From Blumeriella jaapii (taxonomy: Eukaryota > Ascomycota > Leotiomycetes > Helotiales > Drepanopezizaceae), in assembly GCA_009599575.1 (NCBI GenBank), contig VWND01000002.1:62001-126000 (forward strand): a DNA stretch of 64,000 nucleotides. Reading direction: 5' to 3'. Shown one piece after another: positions 24,074-33,480 of this stretch. The translations under genes were made by a program, and so were the position numbers. Positions within the stretch are counted from its first letter, which is position 1. Each line of letters starts with the position of its first letter. Below the pieces are notes generated by a model. The model saw nothing but the letters and a program-made list of their open reading frames with translations, ran no database searches and was not told the origin of the DNA.

Positions 24074-26063
24074 TATAATTATTTTTTTACTATTTCTAAT
24101 AAAAAGCCGCAAATTATAATTGCTATAATCACAAAGCGCAAAATCAAAAGGTTAAGTTTTCGCTAGGCGTTTAATCAAAAGAAATTTAATTTAAAAAAGC
24201 CGAGCGCAGCGGTCGAAGCGTACGAATCAATATTCGATTTGTTATTTTTAAATAAAAAAGCGATTTTCGAGCTTTGAATTTCGCACGGTTTAAAATTGCC
24301 TGACCGTAATTTCAAACGTTTCTGAAATATATTGCATTTTTGTAATCCAATAATTATACGCAAAATAAAAAAAGCTATTAAAAGTCTTTTATATAATGCA
24401 ACTGCGAATAATATTATATAAAAAGTTTTTTAAGCCGTAATAGCGAAATATCGAAATCGATTTTAACTGCGAATTTAAAAAATACATCGGCGAATATATA
24501 AAAACGAAATACCGAAATTTAAATTCTTACGTAAATTATTAAATGTAAAAGTAGATAGGAAAACCAGACTGATACGGCCATATATCGGTGGGTAAAATAG
24601 TTTAGAGAATTTTTAGAAAAAATTAAAAAAAAAAAAAGAAAAGTGAATAAAAAAATAAATTAGACTGCGTGCCTATAGTATTATTTAAGGAGATGCTTTA
24701 CTCTTATACCTGTTAAAAATAGTCAGTGGCAGGGAGTCTCGGAGGGGTTTATGCCTCGACCATAGCTAAAACTACCAACTCCTATTAATACAAGGTATCA
24801 CCGTTTTACAATCAGAGTTTTTAAAATTTTCCGTAAAATTCGATTTGCTTAAATAACTAATTTAGCAGAAAAAAAAAAGGTCGATGCTGCCTAGCGAAGC
24901 GGCGAAAAAAATAATAAAAGCGCGGGTTTGCAAAAAAAAATAAGGTTTTTTGCAAGCTTTTCGGCGTATTATCGCGCTTCGGGCTTTTTTTGCTAATTTA
25001 CGACGCTATCGGCAGCGATCGCGAATTATATTTATATTTTGCGGCGTATTTAAAATTGTCGGTTTGCTTCGTCGAACTGGCTAATAATAGCCGACGTTAT
25101 AATAATAAATATTCGCGTTTTGTATTTTAAAACGAAAAAAAAAAAACGAATATTAAAAATATTCGCCTGCTTTTTTTTTAAAAATATAAATTTAATTAAA
25201 ACGGTAAGATTGCGTTTATAAAACGAATATATAATTCGTCGTGGTCGTAGTCGTGGTCGTCGGACGACCGAAAAGGGGTAGAAGAAATTATTTCGCGAAT
25301 TATACGGCGAACGCGACGAGCTTTCGAATTGATTCTTCGAGATTCGGAAAAAAACGAGTTTTCCGAATCGAATGCAATAAATTTAATAATTATTGCGAAC
25401 AAAAAGTAGAATCCGTGTATATTATGAAAGATGCGGCAGCGGCGGTAGCAGCATCGAAACGATTTATAAAATCGTTAAGGCCCGCGAAAAAAGTTTGCGT
25501 CTCGGTAGCGCGTACGACAGAAACTTATAGCTAATTAAAAGCGAATCCGAGTAAAAATCTAAAAAACTTACAAAAAAACATTAAATATACGAAGCTTTGC
25601 AGCGGTTGCATTTCACGCTAAAAAGCTCGAAAACGCAAAAAAGCAAAAAGGCCGTTGTAATACTTTCGCGTGAAATTAGGCGGGCATATCGAAAGCAAAT
25701 AAAAGTCAAAAGCATTTTGAAAGTTCGCGGCGAACGCGGCGAGAAACAATTAATTAAAATAAAAAAAAATTAACGAGAAAATAAAAATAAAAAATAAAAA
25801 AAGAAATTAAGCAGGAAAATAACGGCCATTTTAAAAAAAAAAGCTTTTTCAAACGAAAATATAAGCGCTACCGAAAACAAAAAAAACAAAACAGCAGAAC
25901 AGTTATAATTCACGACCGAAAGCGAAAGAAACAGCTATAATTCACGACCAAAAGCGGAAGAAACCGCACGTTATTTTAAAAGCGTAACGCACGCTATATA
26001 CGAAAGTATACGTACAAAAAAATCAATCGCTTTTAAAAACCAAAAGCTTAGAAAAAAAGGTAA
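24074..26063. other. AT-rich decayed DNA with a less damaged patch
   Basis: This is RIP-like sequence with no assignable gene. About 24,545-24,810 keeps more normal composition (for example CAGTGGCAGGGAGTCTCGG) and may be unique DNA or a fragment end. Lys/Arg/Glu-rich plus-strand frames around 25,430-25,990, with two near-direct repeats of AATTCACGACC (near 25,909 and 25,938), resemble the charged C-terminal tail of a transposon ORF but have no diagnostic motif. GTCGTGGTC repeats lie near 25,240. Confidence 0.4.
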
Positions 26064-26477
26064 TATTAAAAACCAATATTACGTATATAAATCAAATGAT
26101 CCGCCAAAATCTTTTACCTTTTATTAATCCTCGAATAATACTTTCTACGAATAAGCCGTAGGGGCCGGATAATATTATAAAAGCTGAAAATAACATTTAA
26201 ATAAAACATTTTATAAAAGTGATTGCTAAAAGACCAATTATTAAAATTATATTAAAAAAGATTAAAAAGAGGTCGGGATAGGGGCTGGAAAAGCATATTA
26301 AATAGGGTTCGCCTGGTTTCCTGGGAAATACTTTTCTCGAAGGCTCCACCCCTCCTTTTGTATTTATACACGCCTTCTACTAGAGATATAAAAGGTAAAA
26401 ATCAGTCTGACTATCAACCCAACCTTATCTGAGTTCTATTGTCTGAACTAGTGTTTCCCTGCCTTTCAATTCTTACA
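26064..26477 (+). repeat. LTR of the third Gypsy family (copy 1), at the left edge of the gene island
   Basis: This 414-bp copy aligns throughout with the LTR at 57814-58226 in the same orientation. Its start has decayed to TATTAAAAACC where the other copy reads TGTCAGGAACC, and its end reads TTCTTACA. The 5' half is strongly RIP-damaged and the 3' half, next to the gene island, is nearly undamaged. The flanking 5-mers (GGTAA and AAATG) do not match, so it is not a simple solo LTR. It may be the 3' LTR of an element whose body was lost or rearranged. Confidence 0.75.
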
Positions 26478-27111
26478 AAATGTGGGAAGGCAGCCTACTA
26501 TTATTGTAAACGTAATTGCAAAAGCTAAAAAGCGAAATACTGCACAAACTTTGAACTGGAATGTTTGACGACGAAATAATGCAAACTATGCTTCATAATC
26601 AGTCACGAAAAGAAAAACAAGCGCGCCAAGGGGTGACCAAGACTGCCCTTTTGAAGCTGGGGAACTTTATTATTACACAGGAAAGGATTTATCTGCTGTG
26701 GGGGTTATCTGCTGTTAGAAGCAGGTTCAGGTGATTGTCGCCCCGTTACCGAAGAGGTCTCAAGCCCTTATCGGGACCCGGTCATGACCTCCAGATAGAC
26801 ATAAAGCCAGGGTGCTATTATACAAGATAGGATTTTGCGTTAATCTTATCATTCGACTGCCAGATTGGTATTGTGAGGATGGATACGGCAAGTAGATGAT
26901 AAAAAGCTATGAAAGGGCCGAAGATCAGAGAAGACTTTTCAGTTGCCAAAAGTGCGAAGCCTCTGAGTAGAAGCGTTATGGCTTTAGGATTAATACTGGT
27001 TATAACAGACGAAAAAATTGCATTCTTACTGTTGTACAAAGCTCAAACGCAAGTTCAGATATTTATCAAGCATTCTACAGAATCCCAATGTAATTTGACA
27101 ACCTATCCGCC
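26478..27111. other. Intergenic, normal composition
   Basis: This is the first un-RIPed DNA of the island. Open frames here (such as 26909-27277 plus) are shadows or random. It contains AGGTCTCAAGCCCTTATCGG and CCGGTCATGACC but no gene or RNA signature I can support. It is the 3' flank of the minus-strand EEP pseudogene. Confidence 0.5.
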
Positions 27112-28003
27112 TTACGCTCTCGCTCGAAACTTGACTTCAAAGTCTGCAACCAGCGGCCGATTTATACCAACAATCGCCCCGTCAACCATGTTGACTCGAG
27201 CATTAACGTCAAGCGGTTTCAAATATTTAGCCGCCTTTTTATCTAACCATATGGAATCTGACCGCTCTACATTTTGATTCTCGACGTCGAAATGCGAATA
27301 TGGGGCAAACGACCTATAAGGTGCCGTGTCCCATACGTCTTCCATTCCTTCCACCTCGCGGAGCCTTGTGAATGCGACACCCGTTGGACCTTCGTTAAGA
27401 GATCCCATTAAGATAACACCGTGGGAAGGGTATTCTCGCACGCTTTTGATATGCTGAAGCGCTATATCAATCTCCTTAGCGCGAACCTCCGGATCATCAG
27501 CGTCATCGAGCTGGGTATTGGCAATAACAAAGATTCCCTGGTTCTCCCGGTGTTGAAAGACGGCAATAGTTATACTATTGCTGCTTTCTCCTCTGAGCCA
27601 ATGCGTGCTTTTGCTAAGAATCCTGAGACGGTCGTGACGATATAAGATCGGATTTGGAAATTTCGGTCTTTTCGTTCGCAAGAAGGCTTTCCGCCGAGGC
27701 CCAACATTTGGAGTTATCGAGGTTGGTTTTGATATCCATCAACTGATGAGAGTAGATCCCTTGCAGGCCGATAATTGCGTCTTCACGAGCGGTCAAGACA
27801 ATTTCTTTAATGATTTTGATTACGTGGAATTTTTTGCAGGAGGCGGGGAAGACCAAGCAGATTTTCGACCACCATGGCTGGTGAGGTGAAGTGGCAGCAA
27901 TATTCCATGTTGCGACTCTTAGTCGGCTGGTGGAGTTCCAGTTTCCGTCGACTACAGAAGCGCACGCAAGCAACCCAGCGATGACAAGAATCGGGAAGTG
28001 CAT
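27112..28003 (-). pseudogene. Secreted EEP-fold protein, frameshifted paralogue
   Basis: This minus-strand gene resembles 31352-32332 along its whole length. ATG is at 28003, chosen because it starts a clean signal peptide (MHFPILVIAGLLACASVVDG). The first frame runs through LRVATWNIAATS and IIGLQGIYSHQL to about 27,640-27,690. Homology then continues in the next frame (NPILYRHDRLRIL), which requires skipping one base; no GT-AG intron fits. The second frame ends at 27112. Where active EEP enzymes have LQE, NTH, GDFN and SDH, this gene has LQG, NTQ, GSLN and GIN. It is probably a pseudogene, unless the single-base shift is a sequence error. Composition is normal, so the lesion is not RIP. Confidence 0.72.
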
Positions 28004-28049
28004 TTTGAGCGATTGTGGTCGAGATCCCTGGAGAGCCGCGAGAGCGTTT

Positions 28050-28613
28050 CTAATACAGTTTGTAGTCTTCAATCTCCGCCTTCCTTGAGAGAGAGTTGAA
28101 AATGAAGGATTTTTCACGCGCGATACAAACTTCAAGCTGGTTTGTGTCAACTGTGGCCATTAGCTTTCCAAGAACCGAGCCTTGGGACGCCGACCTTTTC
28201 AGCAGGTCGCGGATTTGATTGTTGAAGTGTTCTCCTGGGCTGACGTAAATGCTTCGATCGACTCCGGCACATTGATGTCGGGCCCCCACGCCTGGTTTTC
28301 GGCGACGGCCGAGGCCGCGGCCGGGACTGACGCCGCAACCGTGGCCGGCACTGAAGCCGGGGCCAAAGCTGAAGCTAAGAAGCCGCGGCCGGGGCCCTGG
28401 CGGCGACCGGGGCCGCGACCCGGGCCGAGCCCGAAGCCGGACCCACCTTACCTCCGGGGTCTCGAAATAAGTTCTGGGAATGTCAACAACCCTTACGGTA
28501 GGCGCACGGAAGCTGCTTCCGTTCACCACTGTCATGGTTATCTCGCGCGGTAGCGGTACTTGGCCGGAACCCCGAACGCGGGGTGTGTACCGGATGATGT
28601 AATAATTAGACAT
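28050..28613 (-). CDS. Hypothetical protein with Gly/Pro/Arg-rich centre
   Basis: This minus-strand ORF has 187 codons. Residues 1-55 (MSNYYIIRYTPRVRG..., with VVNGSSFRAPTVRVVDI) and roughly residues 125-187 (SPGEHFNNQIRDLLKRSASQ...) look like ordinary protein. Between them lies a GC-rich low-complexity segment (28,262-28,460). A good splice donor (GAG|GTAAGG) sits at about residue 55, so the GC-rich segment may be partly intronic. The stop lies 47 bp before the EEP pseudogene start, in the same direction. I recognise no family. It could be spurious. Confidence 0.35.
   Translation of the reverse strand: MSNYYIIRYTPRVRGSGQVPLPREITMTVVNGSSFRAPTVRVVDIPRTYFETPEVRWVRLRARPGSRPRSPPGPRPRLLSFSFGPGFSAGHGCGVSPGRGLGRRRKPGVGARHQCAGVDRSIYVSPGEHFNNQIRDLLKRSASQGSVLGKLMATVDTNQLEVCIAREKSFIFNSLSRKAEIEDYKLY
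28262..28460. repeat. GC-rich low-complexity block
   Basis: Repeated variants of GGCCGGGGCC and GCGACCGGGGCCGCGACC dominate this segment, the most GC-rich of the island. At least two frames per strand are open through it, encoding Ala-, Gly/Pro- or Arg/Pro-rich strings, so openness alone is no coding evidence here. Confidence 0.7.
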
Positions 28614-28752
28614 GTAATCATCCGTCGTATTTTAAGCTACATTTGGGCTTGGTGTTGTTTCCTTCGGCTATTCGAGAGGTATAAGTCAAGGCTTTCGGCC
28701 ATGAGTTTCCTCTGCAATCGATACAGTCGCAAGTCGCAAGTCGCCAGAAATC

Positions 28753-30457
28753 ATGCTTACTTCGTTCTTCCTTTCGCTTCTGGTCGTGTTCCCGGCCTCC
28801 GCTGCTGCTAAGTCCGCTGCTGCTAAGTATGCTCCCGAGAGAACGCAATGTCCGGACATGCCGTTGGTTCGACCGGCCAACGGACTGTCGGTGGACGAAG
28901 AGGCCTACCGAACTAAAAGGAAAGCGTTCGCGGACGATGAGTTGCGGGAGTGGATACTCGATACCAGCCAGGCATTTGAGATTGCTGATGATCTTGAACT
29001 TCCTACGGTGGGTCTACTTCCCAAGCACGATTGAGTCCCGATGGTTGACGGCGAATAGATTGCTCTGAGTACCAGCAGCGGTAACCTCGGCTCGATGATA
29101 ATCGGAGCTGGTGTGGTTCAAGCCTTTGACAACCGAGAAAGACTCAAACTCCCCACTAGAGGCCTATACCAAGCTATGACCTATCATGCTGGCCATTCGG
29201 CGGGCGGAATGCTGGTGTCTGCTCTCGCGGGGAATGCTCTCTCCCATCAGCCAGATTACCAAGCACGTCTGGTACAAAAGATTCAAGCGTGGGATCCTTC
29301 CACAAAAACTTCGAAGGTATCTACTCGATCCCCAGATATCCGGTGATTTGGATGCCAAGAGAACAGCTGGATTTGAGCCTACGCTAGTCGATGTATATGG
29401 AAGACTCCTGTCGCACATCTTTGTGGGAGGGAAATCTGGCGGAGTTAACACGACCTTATCGTCCGTTGCGCAGCTGTCGGACTTTGTAAACCACAATGTT
29501 CCGTTTCCTATCATATCTGCTTTGGGCACCCAAGTTTGGAAAGGAGAGTGCAGACCGGGTCCGAATCAAACAACATACGAATTTACTCCTTTTGAATTTG
29601 GTAGCTGGGATAGAGAAGTTTCGGCTTTTACTCCAACTCGATATCTCGGGACGAAATTGCAAAACGGTGAGCCTACCGGCGAATGCATTACACAATACGA
29701 CAATCTCGGCTACATTTTGGCATCTTCTGCGAACACATTCAGCGAAGAGAATTGTCCGGAACCGACAGACAAAAGGCCCAGCGAATTTCTCTTTGGTAGA
29801 GTCCTTGAGTTATTAAAGCCCCATCGGCCGAAAATAGATTCTGGACGTGATTACTACGCCCCTTATCCCAACCCGTTTTATCGTTACTTCTCTCCGACAT
29901 CAACACCGAGCGCTGCTAGAGATATTGCCGCGCAAGAAGAAATAAGTCTAGTGGACGGGAGCGCAACTTTTCAAAGTAACCCTCTTTTCCCTCTGCTTCA
30001 GCCCGCTCGCAACATATCGGTTATCTTCGTCAACGATAACAGCATGCAGACAGATGCGAGCTTTCCTGACGGGAGCGGTCTTGAGGCAACTTATAAGCAG
30101 GCTATGAGAGCTGGACTCACTCGAATGCCGTTTATTCCTCCACCTAAGACCTTCCTCTCCAGAAAATTGAACAAACAAGCTACCTTTTTCGGCTGCTACG
30201 AGCACGACAAAGCTACGATCATTTATCTTCCAAACGCAGATTATGAGTGGTCTCATTGGTTCCCCTGGTGGGACAATTCAATAAGTTACAAAAAGGATGA
30301 CACTTTTCTGCTTTTAAACAATGGCCATTGCATTGCTACTCAGGGAACATATCAGGAGTGGTCGATGTGTTTAGCATGTGCTATTCTGATGAAGACGGGC
30401 CAAATGTTGCCATCAAGATGTTCAGATTGCTTCGGAAAGTACTGTTACGACGAATAG
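28753..30457 (+). pseudogene. Secreted lysophospholipase (phospholipase B family), frameshifted
   Basis: Fungal PLB/cPLA2-type lysophospholipase, which would cleave acyl chains from (lyso)phospholipids outside the cell. ATG 28753 opens a signal peptide (MLTSFFLSLLVVFPASAAA). YAPERTQCPDMPLVRPANGL and ELREWI are family landmarks. A 51-nt intron at 29008-29058 (GTGGGT...TTGAC...TAG) leads to IALSTSSGNLGS. The nucleophile elbow GHSAGG is at about 29190-29210. After SALAGN the homology moves to the next frame near 29,228-29,245 (a one-base gain; a G run is present) and then runs uninterrupted to the stop at 30455-30457: PTLVDVYGRLLSH, YEFTPFEFGSWD, GYILASS, SLVDGS, and C-terminal Cys residues. The usual SGGGxRA oxyanion/Arg motif is SSGNLGS here. 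It is likely a pseudogene, or divergent with one sequence error. Confidence 0.78.
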
Positions 30458-30660
30458 TACTTGTGACGGTCTGAGCCGGATGCTTGGGATGGTCATGGAT
30501 CACTACATCGAATCCACAACCACAGAAGGTGGCAGTCGCAGAGGAAGAAACAAGAACCCCTATTGATACGACAGAACTTAACCAAAGGTAGAGGAAGCTT
30601 CACGACACCAGGTGCTAAGCAGCTCTCGACCCGCCGTTTAACGGCTTGTCTTGACATCAA
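30458..30660. other. 3' flank of the lysophospholipase gene
   Basis: No ORF or repeat is visible. It separates the stop at 30457 from the LTR-like segment. Confidence 0.5.
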
Positions 30661-30972
30661 TGTTATTTATGGCAAGTGCTAGGATCTGAGAAGCATGGTC
30701 TAGCGATAGAGTTCGAGTAATTTGCAAGGGTGGTCGAGAGTATCCACTAGATAGTCTACCGAGAATGCGTAAGGAAAGTTCTAGCATTGGAATTGAATAA
30801 ATTATCTACAAGTAGCAAGCCTACTATTCTGTGTAGCGAGCGATATATACATATGTCAGTGTCGGACACGTGATATCCACACGCTATTGAATTGGTCTCC
30901 TAACACCTACTGCACATCTGGTCCTGAGGATCGTAGCGAGTTGCATCGTGGACAAGACAGACATCTATAACA
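30661..30972. repeat. Possible solitary Copia-type LTR
   Basis: This 312-bp segment begins TGTTAT and ends ATAACA, the terminal inverted hexamer typical of Ty1/Copia LTRs, and has the non-coding, TATA-rich character of an LTR (ATATATACATATG near 30,842). No matching flanking duplication is visible (ATCAA versus CAATA) and there is no second copy in the window. A six-base palindromic match could be chance. Confidence 0.3.
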
Positions 30973-31351
30973 CAATAGAAGAATTATGTCTTATCAGTGT
31001 GCGTATCCTTAAAGCAGTACCAACAGAAGGACATGATCCTCGCTCTACCTCAGGTGGTGAACGGGTACTGTGCTGTCTGCGGATATCAACGCTCTAACGC
31101 AATCCATAACAAGACGATCTGTTACCAGGAGCTTTATAGGCAGTCTACGTAAACGACAAATTAGATAGGCTGAATAGCAGAGTCTCTAAATGATAGCTGA
31201 CTACCACAGAACCAAGACTACAAAAGGTAGAAATCATAATGAAAAAAGCTTTATGTACACGAGAGCACCACCAACCAAAAATCGGACGACAAAGTAGATC
31301 AAAGTCTTGGATGCGAAGCAAGAACGATTCTTGAATCAAGCCCAGGGGTAG
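30973..31351. other. Intergenic, normal composition
   Basis: No supported gene. This is the 3' flank of the EEP gene. If the preceding LTR call is right, this would be its internal side, but I see no Copia gag or pol motif. Confidence 0.45.
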
Positions 31352-32332
31352 CTAGTAACTGATGATGGTCAAATCTGCAATCACCGGCCGATGATTACTG
31401 ATGACCATGTTGTCGACTTTAGCGTTCCGAACCTCAATCTGAGGCCATCTCCAAAATCCTTCGTTGTTGAAGCCGGACCATATAAAGTCATGCCGAGCTT
31501 TGCCTATCCCCTCGAAATCGGTAAGCGTCATAGGAGGGTCACGGTCGCCCAATTTGGATTCGGATATCCGCCAAACATCCGTCAGGTTTTGCTTCAGTCT
31601 CGAATATACCTGCGTGTTGGAATCCTCGTGAAAAGATCCGAGCAAGACAACGCCTCGGTTGTACGTATCTCGGACTCTCTGGAGGATACGGAGCACCGCT
31701 TTAGCCTCATGAGCCCGAGTGTACACAGCATCCTCCTCGAGCTGCGTATTGGCGACGATAAAGATGTTATTGCTTCTTATGTCTTTGAAGGCGGCAGTGG
31801 TCATCAGACGCCGAGATCTTGGTCCCCAGCCGGGAGGCGTGCTGGCCTGCGGTTGAGGCGACAGCCATTCGGTCGTTTGGTCCAGAACCGCTAAGCGGTC
31901 CCTTCGAAATAAAATCGGATTGTATTCTGCGGCCTCGGTCTGATCGCCATCATTGCGGACCCATCCCACATGGTCCCATACCGCACGGTTCGATTCTCTA
32001 TTGAGGCCATCTTTGATGTCTTGCAGCTGGTCGTCGCGGATACCTTGCAAGCCGACAACTGTAGGTGCCGTCGCCAAGGGATCCCCAGGAGAGGTTGAGA
32101 CGATCTCTGCGATCATGTGGGCAATGTGAGGTCTTCGGCAGCTGGACTCGACTATGCTGCACCACATATTCCACCATGGTCTCTCACGAGGTTCCTTCTT
32201 GTCTAGTGGGCTTAGGGTGCTGGCTGCAACATTCCACGACACGACTCTGACTTCTTCGCTTGGGGGAGGCAGTCTTCGGGCTAAAGCTGTGCAAGCAAAT
32301 AGGCACGCGGAAACGACAGTCGAGGAACGCAT
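31352..32332 (-). CDS. Secreted EEP-fold protein with degenerate catalytic site
   Basis: The product is 326 aa. The start at 32332 was chosen over the longer frame (from 32458) because it gives a signal peptide (MRSSTVVSACLFACTALA). The endonuclease/exonuclease/phosphatase fold is recognised from VRVVSWNVA (Trp33-Asn34), VVGLQGI (92-98), NPILFRRDRL (138-147), FIVANTQL (191-198), GVVLLGSF (227-234), RHDFIW and SNHRPVIAD (312-320). In active members Gly97 would be Glu (LQE), Gln197 His (NTH), Ser233 Asp (GDFN), and Asn313 Asp (SDH). Asn34, His314 and the RxDxIW Asp remain. I infer a secreted protein without normal phosphodiesterase activity. It is intact, while its paralogue at 27112-28003 is broken. 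It is divergent from the RecQ gene. Confidence 0.75.
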   Translation of the reverse strand: MRSSTVVSACLFACTALARRLPPPSEEVRVVSWNVAASTLSPLDKKEPRERPWWNMWCSIVESSCRRPHIAHMIAEIVSTSPGDPLATAPTVVGLQGIRDDQLQDIKDGLNRESNRAVWDHVGWVRNDGDQTEAAEYNPILFRRDRLAVLDQTTEWLSPQPQASTPPGWGPRSRRLMTTAAFKDIRSNNIFIVANTQLEEDAVYTRAHEAKAVLRILQRVRDTYNRGVVLLGSFHEDSNTQVYSRLKQNLTDVWRISESKLGDRDPPMTLTDFEGIGKARHDFIWSGFNNEGFWRWPQIEVRNAKVDNMVISNHRPVIADLTIISY

Positions 32333-33480
32333 CGTCTTGAGGGAGAATTGCGACGATTGATGGTTGTGGATCGTGAATGACAAGACTTCGAGCCAGAGAC
32401 AATTGGGCTTTATACTACTGCTTGCTTTGTTTACTTCCTGCTTCGCTTCGGCGGTCATTGGAGCCCTGAAGGATCTTTCGCGCCGGGAGTAAATTTACTT
32501 GCCGACCGCTTTTGCCGCGGTTGGGCCCGAACCCCGAGTCTAAACTCCAAGTCTGGAAGGTAGAGTAGGGGGTTGGGACGTTTTATGGGACGAGGGGAAG
32601 CAGATAAGATTCCTGGTACTCTTGTTCCCTCCGGCTCTAATCCAACTTAAGCATTGGGGGCTCTGCTTGACTCTAAACCCTTGTCTTGGCTTGGTGTGTG
32701 ACTGTGGAGATATAGGTGATAGACTAGTAGCAGGAGAAGGATTTCGGGGCCGAGTTGACCCAACTCGGCATAGCCATCAAGATTCCTCCATAGTCCATCA
32801 CCGGATATCATCCTCGAAAAGGCATTCCGGAAACACGGGTAACCTGCTGAAAGATTTTCGCAAGTGTAAAACTCCTATCAAGACACAAGATTGGCCTTGC
32901 ATCCATATCAATACCACGCCAAATCTTGTATCCGGAGTGGAGATGACCCTTGTTCAGCACGCGCAGCTTATGAGACTAGTTACTCTCAACTCCTATATCC
33001 GTCCGCCTGGCTGCCATCGTGGCTGTGGCGCTGACTGACTGTAACATGGAGATGTAACTCCGAAACCCAATTCGGCTTCGAAATCCCTACGCTCCCGGCA
33101 GATTAGACAGTCGTCGCAATTCGTAGTGCCTTATCTCTCGGTCGTGAGAGAGTTGGTACTTCCGTGTTACTGTACATACATACTGTACGATGGGGGGCAG
33201 TAAACATGGCCACGATCCAACTGGCGAGACCTAACCGAACCGGGAATTTTTGATAGTCACGGGACCTGGTAGTAAGTTGTCTTTTCAAGTCAACTCCAAC
33301 TCCAACTCCACCTCCACCTCCACCTCCAACTCCAACTCCAACTCCAACTCAATCCCCATCACCCTATCGGGCCCCAGAGCTCACGAAATCAGTTCACCAA
33401 GTCGAGGCGATGCGTACGGCACCCTCAACGCAAACGGGCGTGCTTCGAGCGGCGCAAGTCACGTGTGCCTCCCGCTCACC
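32333..33480. other. Divergent promoter region of EEP and RecQ genes
   Basis: 1.15 kb without a supported gene. The frame at 32622-33038 has no recognisable motif. Both flanking genes are transcribed outward from here. Confidence 0.5.
33287..33355. repeat. AACTCC/CACCTC hexamer array in the RecQ 5' region
   Basis: Runs of AACTCC switch to CACCTC and back to AACTCC. They lie about 130-190 bp before the RecQ ATG. The array would encode Asn-Ser/Thr-Ser repeats if translated from an upstream non-ATG start, but no ATG opens that frame, so I treat it as 5' untranslated. Confidence 0.7.

Noticed and set aside
1..26063. AT-rich block as mitochondrial DNA or a centromere
   Set aside because: Contains nested nuclear LTR retrotransposons with RIP-type decay and no mitochondrial genes; a centromere cannot be judged from 26 kb of sequence.
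28182..28553. Ala/Pro-rich plus-strand ORF
   Set aside because: Open only because of the GGCC-rich block; overlaps the better minus-strand candidate.
29008..29058. In-frame stops in the lysophospholipase N-terminus as a lesion
   Set aside because: A 51-nt GT-AG intron with a TTGAC branch point removes both stops and keeps the phase; only the later one-base shift near 29,235 remains as damage.
33250..33480. N-terminal extension of RecQ with Asn/Ser/Thr repeats
   Set aside because: The frame opens only with TTG; the first ATG is at 33481, and the repeats are the AACTCC/CACCTC microsatellite in the leader.
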